DNA of 26,435 bases from Candidatus Zixiibacteriota bacterium (lineage in GTDB: Bacteria; Zixibacteria; MSB-5A5; SM1-73). Positions 1-6,114 of the stretch are shown here, in pieces. Under the pieces are notes generated by a model, which did not search any database, was not told where the DNA came from, and worked only from the letters and a program-made list of their open reading frames with translations. Positions within the stretch are counted from its first letter, which is position 1. Each line of letters begins with the position of its first letter. The stretch is from assembly GCA_020341875.1 (NCBI GenBank), contig CP070839.1:2144019-2170453 (forward strand), written 5' to 3'. The position numbers and the translations under genes were made by a program.

Positions 1-68
1 GGGCTGCGGCAGGTGTTGCCGGTACAGACAAACAGGACCTTGAACTTACGCTGATCTGGTTTATTCAT
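1..68 (-). CDS. Low-molecular-weight protein-tyrosine/arginine phosphatase, N-terminal part
   Basis: The gene runs off the left edge, so only the first 22 codons are visible. The ATG at 68 opens a reading frame whose residues 10-22 read KVLFVCTGNTCRS. This is the P-loop of the low-molecular-weight phosphatase family: nucleophile Cys followed by five residues and Arg-Ser (CTGNTCRS). The family removes phosphate from tyrosine or, in the YwlE/McsB-type branch, arginine; relatives are arsenate reductases. The Thr in GNTCRS is the residue often linked to arginine phosphatases, but that is only a hint. An AGGGG ribosome binding site lies four bases before the ATG. It lies downstream of and on the same strand as the eIF2B-like gene, separated by about 130 bases. 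The remainder of the protein lies outside the window. Confidence 0.85.
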   Translation of the reverse strand, partial: MNKPDQRKFKVLFVCTGNTCRS

Positions 69-198
69 AAGACCCCTGGTGGTTTGGTGTCAAAGGCCGG
101 TCAGATCTGCTTGAGTACAAGAAACGATCGACCAGTGTGAGTTCAGAGAAAGATCGACTTGACTCGGGCGAATCTAATTCAGACAACTTGCTGAGATC

Positions 199-1200
199 TC
201 ATCTCCCCCTCTGAGGCCCGAACAGATGATCTCCTGATGCCAAGGGTGCGGATGGACGAGGATCCCTTATGCGCTCCATCAGATCCTGGCACAATCTGGT
301 CTTTCGAATATATCGGGGAACGTCCTTGGGAGAGAAGAATCCCTCGTTGGTTATCACCTGTCGACAGAAAGACAAGGGGATCTCCTCGAAATACGGGTTC
401 TCTGCTCTTACGTTCAAAAGCTCGGAGTCCAGGATCTCGCTGGGATCGCCTCCGGCATGAGGGGACGGTCGCCACCTGCTGGAGATAAACTTGCTTCTCT
501 CGCAGGCCACGTAAAGCGGGACATGGTATTCCCGGGAGAGAAGGCAGAGATAGAAAGTGCCCACCTTGTTCACGAAGGAACTCTCCGACACCGAGTCTGC
601 TCCCGCCAGGAAGAGATCCGCATCCTTGGCGAAGACCCCTACGCTTGCATCCGTGATCAAGGTAACTGGAATCTTGGCGTTCCCCAAGAATCTGGCCAGA
701 AGCCGTCCCTCCAACATGGGGCGGGACTCGGACACCACCACCTCAAAATCTCTCCCCGCCTCTTTGGCCTTCTTCAGGATGGCCAGAATCGATCCGGATG
801 CGGAGAAGGTCAAAACCTTCGAATCTTGGGCGATCAATCCTTCACCGTTTTCAGCGATAAGTTGGATTGCGCTCAGCGAATTACCGATGAACTCCTCGGC
901 CTTCTCCCCGGTGAACCCGGCCAGCTCGCTTACGCTCAAGTTAGGCAGGACCTGTTCTACCGAGTAGAGTATGGAATTAACCATGTTGAAAATGGAAGCC
1001 ATATGTGGTTGGGAGAGTATCAGGTCTGCCCCCAGCTTCAAAAGGCCCCGGAAGTACTCTTGGCCCGAGTTCGCCGGGTTTTCGGATGCGAAGAGAACAA
1101 AGGAAGAGGCAGCCTTCCGGGAGAGCTCGGACGCCCCGGAGACATTGTCTGCCCCTATCTCCTTCACCACTTGCGCGCAGGATTGTTCGGACTGAATCAT
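199..1200 (-). CDS. eIF2B alpha/beta/delta-like (IF-2B / sugar-phosphate isomerase superfamily) protein
   Basis: This 333-residue protein matches the fold shared by eIF2B regulatory subunits, methylthioribose-1-phosphate isomerase (MtnA) and ribose-1,5-bisphosphate isomerase. Landmarks are VVVSESRPMLEGRLLA (residues 154-169), GADSVSESSFVNKVGT (200-215), VPLYVACERSKF (227-238) and a C-terminal NPYFEEIPLSFCRQVITNEG block. In the isomerases the catalytic pair is a Cys in a THCN-like motif and the Asp of GAD. Here the Asp is present (D202), but the aligned motif reads LTFSAS (130-135), with Ser133 in place of the Cys. An MtnA-type isomerase is therefore doubtful, and a sugar-phosphate or nucleotide-binding role is possible. 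A GGAGG sits eight bases before the ATG. The extra C-terminal tail after about residue 300 is Pro/Arg rich and not conserved in the family as I know it. Confidence 0.8.
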   Translation of the reverse strand: MIQSEQSCAQVVKEIGADNVSGASELSRKAASSFVLFASENPANSGQEYFRGLLKLGADLILSQPHMASIFNMVNSILYSVEQVLPNLSVSELAGFTGEKAEEFIGNSLSAIQLIAENGEGLIAQDSKVLTFSASGSILAILKKAKEAGRDFEVVVSESRPMLEGRLLARFLGNAKIPVTLITDASVGVFAKDADLFLAGADSVSESSFVNKVGTFYLCLLSREYHVPLYVACERSKFISSRWRPSPHAGGDPSEILDSELLNVRAENPYFEEIPLSFCRQVITNEGFFSPKDVPRYIRKTRLCQDLMERIRDPRPSAPLASGDHLFGPQRGR

Positions 1201-1342
1201 AACGGCATCCTCCGCTTAGCGAGAACCGTCGTCCAGACCCACAAAGACTAAAGAGCGAATTTCAGGCAAAGGGACGGTATCTTGGCGGTAAGACATCTTA
1301 TGTTCCCATCCAATGGATCTCAGGCGAAAAGAAGCAGATCTC

Positions 1343-2047
1343 TCATGTCGGCTTTTGAGTTATTCTAGCGGTGTTTTTGAAATGCAGCTTTGCAAACCTG
1401 TTTAAGGCATCCTCCCCGATCTCTTCCAGGATCTTTCGTGCGGCCACATCCACCTGTCCGGAAGCGCCCTTGGGAAGCTCGAATCCGCACTCCTGGGAAA
1501 GCCTGTCCATCTTCCTCAAGAACTCGGCCCGGGCAAGAATGGAGGCGGCGGCCACTCCCAAGTCTGCCTCGGCTCGGGGCGACTGGGTCAGCTCTATTTT
1601 CTTTCCCAGCTTCATCAGGGCGTTTTTGATGTAGTTTTCCGATCCGAACTGGTCGGAGATGGCCCTCTTGCAGTCGACCAGCGTGAGGATGTTCTCTATC
1701 ACCCGTGCGTGTCCCCAGGCCAACAACTTATTTAAGTTTTTCATCTTCCCGTAAAGGAGATTGTATTTCTCCGGGCCGATCACCACCACCGAGTAGACGC
1801 ACAGGGAGCGAATCTGAAAGTCCAAGTCCTTAATCACGTTGTCTGATATTCTCTTGCTGTCTCTCACCTTCAGGTTTTCCAGGACTCCTTTGGACTTCGG
1901 GTCGACGCGCACTCCTCCTATTACCAGGGGACCAAAGTAGTCCCCTTTCCCCGACTCATCCGTTCCGATCCACCCAGGTGGTGGCTTGTGGCGAGGCTTA
2001 CCCTTCGGTCTTTTCCTCGCTCTTGGAGTACTCGCGGTGGTTCTCAA
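1343..2047 (-). CDS. rnhC: Ribonuclease HIII (short form)
   Basis: RNase HIII cleaves the RNA strand of RNA-DNA hybrids. The signature IGTDESGKGDYFGP (residues 27-40) is the HIII form rather than the HII form (DEAGRGPLAGP). The acidic set expected for HIII is visible: D30, E31, D132 (ISDQFG) and E160 (RAEAD), followed by VAAASILAR and LPKGASGQVD. The C-terminal LHFKNT motif is also typical. The protein has 234 residues against about 300 in Bacillus-type HIII; the N-terminal TBP-like substrate-binding domain is absent, replaced by a 24-residue Arg/Lys/Pro-rich tail. The start is TTG at 2047, supported by AGGAG eight bases upstream; there is no ATG nearby. It begins 19 bases after the efp stop codon, so the two genes are almost certainly cotranscribed. 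Confidence 0.9.
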   Translation of the reverse strand: MRTTASTPRARKRPKGKPRHKPPPGWIGTDESGKGDYFGPLVIGGVRVDPKSKGVLENLKVRDSKRISDNVIKDLDFQIRSLCVYSVVVIGPEKYNLLYGKMKNLNKLLAWGHARVIENILTLVDCKRAISDQFGSENYIKNALMKLGKKIELTQSPRAEADLGVAAASILARAEFLRKMDRLSQECGFELPKGASGQVDVAARKILEEIGEDALNRFAKLHFKNTARITQKPT

Positions 2048-2066
2048 GAAAGGCTCCTGTCTCGTG

Positions 2067-2633
2067 TTAACCCTGTTTTACTCTTTCTATATATTCATTT
2101 GTCCGCGTGTCGATCTTAACGTACTCTCCTTCGTTTATGAAGAGCGGGACCTTGACCACCAGGCCGGTCTCCAGAGTAGCGTTCTTGGTCAGATTGGTTA
2201 CCGAATCCCCCTTGATGCCCGGCTCGGTGGATGCGATCTTGAGTACCATCGAGGCGGGAAGCTCAACGTTCAGCGGCTTCCCTTCAAAGATCATTACCCG
2301 ATACTCGGAGGCCTCCTTAAGGTACCACCTATAGTCGCCCAGCTGTTCTTCGGTCATGCTTATCTGGTCATAGGTTTTGGAATCCATGAAATGATATTCG
2401 CTTCCTGCGGAGTAAAGAAACTGCATGGTCTTCTCCTCGAAATCCGGCTCCTCGAAGGTTTCACCGGCGGAAAAGGTCCTCTCCAGAACCGCGCCGGTTC
2501 TGATGTTCTTCAGCTTAGTTCTCACCTGGGCCCTTCTCTGGGCCGTACGGCCGTGCTGGAAGTCAACGATGTAGAATATCTCCCCCTCCACCTTGATCCT
2601 CAATCCCTTGCGAAAGTCAGTGGTAGAAAGCAT
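2067..2633 (-). CDS. efp: Elongation factor P with a non-canonical domain I tip
   Basis: EF-P binds ribosomes stalled on polyproline stretches and promotes peptide bond formation. This 188-residue protein has all three barrels: STTDFRKGLRIKVEG at the start, VRTKLKNIRTGAVLERTF (37-54), the central YRVMIFEGKPLNVELPASMVLKI block and the C-terminal VPLFINEGEYVKIDTRTNEYIER. The domain I loop that normally reads KPGKGGAF, with Lys34 (E. coli numbering) or an Arg as the modified residue, here reads GRTAQRRAQ (28-36). The loop length is unchanged; Gln32 falls at the Lys34 position, flanked by Arg29, Arg33 and Arg34, and the conserved Pro-Gly is missing. I chose the ATG at 2633, with GGAGGG five bases upstream, over the TTG codon directly before it. 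First gene of an operon with rnhC. Confidence 0.95.
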   Translation of the reverse strand: MLSTTDFRKGLRIKVEGEIFYIVDFQHGRTAQRRAQVRTKLKNIRTGAVLERTFSAGETFEEPDFEEKTMQFLYSAGSEYHFMDSKTYDQISMTEEQLGDYRWYLKEASEYRVMIFEGKPLNVELPASMVLKIASTEPGIKGDSVTNLTKNATLETGLVVKVPLFINEGEYVKIDTRTNEYIERVKQG

Positions 2634-2706
2634 CAAAACCCTCCGAGTACTTGTGAAATCCTCATCGCGGCAAAAAATCTCGCCTGCAAGCTCGTCGCGA
2701 AAAACT

Positions 2707-2734
2707 AATATAATACAATATACGCTTCACGCAA
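2707..2734 (-). promoter_or_regulatory. Possible sigma-70-type promoter of efp-rnhC
   Basis: On the minus strand TTGCGT (2734-2729) is followed after 16 bases by TATATT (2712-2707), about 75 bases before the efp start codon. The surroundings are AT-rich, unlike the coding sequence. The -35 box is a weak match, and a second TATATT lies ten bases upstream (2722-2717), so the exact pair is uncertain. Confidence 0.35.
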
Positions 2735-2878
2735 CAGCAACTTTGTCACTACACAAAAAATCTATACTTGTGCATCCTCAGGTCGCGTGGAGATGTTGTT
2801 CCAAATGACCAAGCGCCCCACCGTACGGTCAGGGCTGAATGTCCTTCAGGGTAAATCCCTTTCCTTCGACCCTGAGGT

Positions 2879-2916
2879 CTCACTTCGTGCCGAGCGCACT
2901 CAGTGCGAGGCAGGAC
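2879..2916 (+). repeat. 38-base dispersed repeat, copy 1
   Basis: The sequence begins CTCACTTCGTGCCGAGCG and ends GCGAGGCAGGAC. It is identical over 38 bases to the reverse complement of 26398-26435, which reaches the window edge. Its centre is an imperfect palindrome around CGCACTCAGTGCG. No coding sense is apparent. Confidence 0.8.
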
Positions 2917-3073
2917 CGAAGGGCAGGACGGACCCTGATCTATGATGGTATAACAATCGTGCCAACATAGCGGCGGGAATTCCCAGACGCCCCGACGGGC
3001 CCGTCTGGGGGTCTCCGTCACCCCGCCGAGGCCGAAGCGCTCCGTCTGCCTGGGGACACATACTCCAAAACCG

Positions 3074-3091
3074 CGCTCGATAAATCGAGCG
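3074..3091. repeat. Perfect 8-bp hairpin, CGCTCGAT/ATCGAGCG
   Basis: CGCTCGAT, two A, then ATCGAGCG, followed by ACTACATAG. The 3' flank resembles the right arm of the inverted repeat at 18164-18237 (ATCGAGCAACTACA), suggesting a degenerate or half copy of the same element. Confidence 0.5.
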
Positions 3092-3102
3092 ACTACATAG
3101 TC

Positions 3103-3126
3103 AAAAGCCCCCAGATGGGGGCTTTT
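3103..3126 (-). terminator. Rho-independent terminator downstream of the M16 genes
   Basis: A perfect 10-bp stem: AAAAGCCCCC (3103-3112), loop AGAT, GGGGGCTTTT (3117-3126). On the minus strand it ends in a run of T, 43 bases after the stop codon of the last M16 gene. The plus-strand reading also ends in five T, so it could act in both directions. Confidence 0.75.
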
Positions 3127-3168
3127 TCGATCTTCAGGATTAATGATCTTTCCTATTCTGACTATCTG

Positions 3169-4578
3169 TTACTCTAAGAACGAAGTGACCTCTATGCTTC
3201 CCAGCGGTTCCAGCGAGGCCTTGACGTCCTCTGCCTTGCTCACCACCACGAGTTTCAGGTTATTGGGGTCTAAGTATTTCTGAGCCGCCCTTTGAATGTC
3301 CTCTCTGGTCACCGCATTGATGTTCTTCCGGTAGTCTTTCAGATAGTCCTCGCCCAGATCATGCAGTTCCACGTTCAGAATCTGCGAGGCGATCTGCGAT
3401 GGTGTTTCCAGTTGCAGAGGGAAGTATCCGGTGTAGAAGGATTTGGTGTCCTTCAGCTCCGTGTCCGTCACTCCCCCGGACCGGAAGTTTGCTATCTGCT
3501 CGATTATCGCCCGGATTGCAGCGGCGGTGGAATCGTTCTGGGTGAAGGTGCTGACCGTATATGCCCCTTCCAGCTTATTGTAATCGAACTTGCACCCGAT
3601 TCCGTAGGTTAACCCCCTCTTGGACCGGATTTCGTCCATCATCCGTGAAGAGAATCCTCCCCCGCCCAGGATGTAATTCATCACCTTCACGGCGAAATAG
3701 TCGGGATTGTCTCTTTTGATCCCCAGGTGGCCGACTCTTATGTAGGTCTGGGTCAGATCAGGCTTGTCCACCAGAAGAATCTGGTGTCCCTTTATGTCCG
3801 GAGGCTGCACGTAGCCGGGGAGAGCGATCTGTGTGCCTTTCCATCCTGAGAATTTCGCCTCGACTTTCTTTATCGCCACCTTCGGTTTCACGTCTCCCAC
3901 CACCGCCAGGATGGCGTTGTTGGGCGCATAGTGGTTCCGGTGAAAGCTGACGATATCGTCCCTGGTCAAGGCCGCGACGCTCGTCTCGGTTCCCTCGCTA
4001 GGCTGGCCGTAGGGATGATCGCCAAAGAGGAACTTTCTGTATTTCTCGTCCGCCACAGCACCCGGATTGTCCTTCTGCTGCTTGATTGCAGCCAGAGTCT
4101 GCTTTCTCAGCCTTTCTATCTCCTCATCCGCGAAGGCGGGGTTAAGGATGATGTCGGAGAGCAGATCCAATCCAACGTCAAAGTGCTTTTCCAGCACCTT
4201 GCAGGTGGCATAGGTAGCGTCCCGGCTGGATCCGGCTCCCAAGCCTCCGCCGACGAAATCTATCTCCTCGGCTATCTGCGTGGCTGTCCTGGTTCTGGTC
4301 CCCTTGCGAAGCAGTCCTGCCGTAAGATCGGCCAGTCCCGCCTTGCCTGACGGGTCGGAGGCAGCGCCGGACTTGAAGACCAAGCGAAACGCCACCACCG
4401 GTAGCTCATGATGCTCGATCACTATGACCTTCAGACCGTTGTCTAAGGTAGTCTTCTTGATCGGGGGAAGCTTAATCTCCTGGGCACCGGCCGTGGTTAG
4501 ACTGCCAGAAATCGACAAAACAAGAAAGGCGGCGGCAAAAAGACCCGCAAATATGACTTTGAGATTCCTCTTATCCAT
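3169..4578 (-). CDS. M16 family peptidase-like subunit lacking the zinc motif
   Basis: A 469-residue exported protein of the pitrilysin/processing-peptidase (M16B) family. Residues 1-32 form a signal peptide ending TTAGAQ. The family start TLDNGLKVIVIEHHELPVVAFRLVFKSGA is clear. At the HxxEH position the sequence is GLADLTAGLL (81-90): D84, A87 and G88 replace His, Glu and His, so this subunit cannot bind zinc in the normal way. It keeps a strong C-half element, IRSKRGLTYGIGC, holding the Arg/Tyr pair that positions the substrate chain in M16 enzymes. This is the pattern of the non-catalytic partner in two-subunit M16 proteases. The ATG at 4578 has AGGGAG seven bases upstream. It lies 60 bases after the active-type M16 gene and before a terminator, so the two are probably cotranscribed. 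Confidence 0.93.
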   Translation of the reverse strand: MDKRNLKVIFAGLFAAAFLVLSISGSLTTAGAQEIKLPPIKKTTLDNGLKVIVIEHHELPVVAFRLVFKSGAASDPSGKAGLADLTAGLLRKGTRTRTATQIAEEIDFVGGGLGAGSSRDATYATCKVLEKHFDVGLDLLSDIILNPAFADEEIERLRKQTLAAIKQQKDNPGAVADEKYRKFLFGDHPYGQPSEGTETSVAALTRDDIVSFHRNHYAPNNAILAVVGDVKPKVAIKKVEAKFSGWKGTQIALPGYVQPPDIKGHQILLVDKPDLTQTYIRVGHLGIKRDNPDYFAVKVMNYILGGGGFSSRMMDEIRSKRGLTYGIGCKFDYNKLEGAYTVSTFTQNDSTAAAIRAIIEQIANFRSGGVTDTELKDTKSFYTGYFPLQLETPSQIASQILNVELHDLGEDYLKDYRKNINAVTREDIQRAAQKYLDPNNLKLVVVSKAEDVKASLEPLGSIEVTSFLE

Positions 4579-4638
4579 GGCTCAACTCCCTTCTAGACTT
4601 TGAAAGGTTTTGTTTCCGTTTGACAGGATTATCCTAGT

Positions 4639-5985
4639 CTATTTAGGGGGTGGCATCCCTTGAGGCATCTCCGGAACCAGCACCGCCACGGTTCTGTTTT
4701 TCTTGTCGAAATACTCCTTTGCCACCCGCATTACGTCCCCGGCGGTCACCGCCTGGTACTTGTTTGCCTCCTCAAACAGCCTGGTGTAGTCTCCCAGGAG
4801 CATCTGGTAATAGGCAATCTGCTCGCCCTTGGAGCTTACCGATTGAAGCCCGGAAATGAACTCAGCCTCAAGCTGGTTTTTTGCTTTCTGCAATTCCATC
4901 GAGTCCACCGGTTCCTCTTTCAGCCTATCAATCTGCTCAAACAGACTCTGCTGTCCCTCCTCAGCGGTATGTCCCGGCTGCATTATGGCAAAGGTGAAGA
5001 ATAGGCCAGGATCCTCCAAGGCGAGACAGTCGCCGATCACGGCTAATGCCGATTGGTCCTGGTATACCATCTTCTGGTAAAGCCGGGAGCTTTCTCCCTT
5101 GAACAGAATCCGGGCGGCGACGGTAAGCGGATAGATGTCATCATGACCGAACTCGGGGATATGATATCCAACCGTGAATGCCGGCATCTGGCCGATCTTG
5201 TGTATATAGGCAATCCTCTCACCCCTTTGCTCCGGCTCCACCGTTCTCACTCCCTCCGGCGTCGCTTGGTAAGGGATGTCCCCCAGATAGTCGTTGATTA
5301 ATTTCATTGCCTCTTTGGGCTTGACATCTCCTGCCACGACCACGGTAGCGTTGGTGGGGACGTAATAGGTTCTGTAGTACTCTTTGAGATCGGCGACGGT
5401 GGTGTTTCCTATGTCGGACATGTACCCAAGAACGTGCCAGTGGTAGGGATGAGCCGTGTAAGCGGAGTTGAGTAGCTGCTCGAAAACAGCGCCGTAAGGA
5501 GAGTTGTCTATGGCCATTCTCCTTTCCTCCATTATCACGTCTCTTTCCGACAAGTAGTTGTCATCGGTGGGCCTCAGGCGTTTTAACCTCTCCGCCTCCA
5601 GCTCAAGCGCCAGCTCCAGCTTGTCGCTGGAGAGTTTCTCCCAGTACATGGTGTAGTCGAAAGAGGTTCCGGCATTGTCGATTCCCCCGTTAGCCTGAAC
5701 GATCTTGGAATGTTCCTCTATACCATACTTTTCTGATCCTCTGAACATCATGTGTTCGCACTGGTGGGAAATGCCGGTGACACCAGGTCTTTCGTTTTTC
5801 GATCCCACGTGAAACCAGATCTGGAGGCTGACCACCGGAGCGGAGTGATCCTCGGAGATCAGAACGGTCAAGCCGTTGTCCAACTCGAATCTCTCCACCG
5901 GAAACTGAACCTGGGCTGAGCCGGTCTGGCAGAGGAAAGCGAGAAACAGGGTGATTAAGAGAAATTTGGTGAAGGATTTGAACAC
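4639..5985 (-). CDS. M16 family zinc peptidase, catalytic-type subunit
   Basis: A 448-residue secreted M16B peptidase. A signal peptide covers about residues 1-24 (ending TGSAQ). The zinc motif HQCEH is at 74-78 (GISHQCEHMMFRGSEKYG), and the downstream glutamate region ERDVIMEERRMA, about 75 residues on, provides the third ligand. In the C-terminal half the usual RG(L)xY element is missing: SSRLYQKMVYQDQSALAVIG replaces it. The neighbour encoded just downstream has exactly that element but no zinc motif, so the two probably form one working dimer in the periplasm. The start is GTG at 5985, with AGGAGG five bases before it. The gene lies 129 bases after the sppA stop, behind a small hairpin. 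Confidence 0.95.
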   Translation of the reverse strand: MFKSFTKFLLITLFLAFLCQTGSAQVQFPVERFELDNGLTVLISEDHSAPVVSLQIWFHVGSKNERPGVTGISHQCEHMMFRGSEKYGIEEHSKIVQANGGIDNAGTSFDYTMYWEKLSSDKLELALELEAERLKRLRPTDDNYLSERDVIMEERRMAIDNSPYGAVFEQLLNSAYTAHPYHWHVLGYMSDIGNTTVADLKEYYRTYYVPTNATVVVAGDVKPKEAMKLINDYLGDIPYQATPEGVRTVEPEQRGERIAYIHKIGQMPAFTVGYHIPEFGHDDIYPLTVAARILFKGESSRLYQKMVYQDQSALAVIGDCLALEDPGLFFTFAIMQPGHTAEEGQQSLFEQIDRLKEEPVDSMELQKAKNQLEAEFISGLQSVSSKGEQIAYYQMLLGDYTRLFEEANKYQAVTAGDVMRVAKEYFDKKNRTVAVLVPEMPQGMPPPK

Positions 5986-6017
5986 GTTTACCTCCTGGTT
6001 AGAGATTATCGCTACTC

Positions 6018-6038
6018 TTCAAGAGAGTCCCTCTTGAA
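6018..6038 (-). repeat. 8-bp hairpin between sppA and the M16 genes
   Basis: TTCAAGAG (6018-6025), loop of five, CTCTTGAA (6031-6038), 33 bases before the GTG start of the catalytic M16 gene. No T run follows on the minus strand, so it is unlikely to be a simple terminator. It may be a processing or stability element in a shared transcript. Confidence 0.4.
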
Positions 6039-6114
6039 TATGTCAGATCTCAACGTCGCTCCCTTCCTCGTCCTCTCCCAAAGGTCTCCAAAACGAACGA
6101 ATATATCCTCTTCA

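Larger units (their letters stand above)
2750..3100. repeat. Repeat-rich intergenic region without genes
   Basis: This gap between the M16 operon and efp contains no convincing gene; the open frame across 2749-3021 has no family resemblance and reads through repeats. It holds several short inverted repeats. Bases 2982-2989 (CCCAGACG) pair with 3002-3009. Bases 3074-3081 (CGCTCGAT) pair with 3084-3091. Bases 2879-2916 are a 38-base sequence found again, perfectly inverted, at 26398-26435. The segment 2835-2870 (CTTCAGGGTAAATCCCTT-like) also has a looser counterpart next to that second copy. It is most simply read as one or more dispersed non-coding repeat elements. Confidence 0.6.

Noticed and set aside
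457..1251. Long plus-strand open frame opposite the eIF2B-like gene
   Set aside because: No family resemblance and it lies entirely antisense to a well-supported gene; it is a shadow frame.
1986..2708. 240-codon plus-strand open frame across efp and the start of rnhC
   Set aside because: Antisense to two recognised genes; its translation has no domain features.
2749..3021. 90-codon minus-strand ORF in the repeat region
   Set aside because: It reads through the dispersed 38-base repeat and hairpins, with Arg/Pro/Trp-rich composition and no ribosome binding site.
2750..3100. CRISPR array or tRNA/ncRNA in the repeat-rich gap
   Set aside because: Repeats are not regularly spaced and no tRNA cloverleaf landmarks (such as a TTCGAATCC arm) are present.
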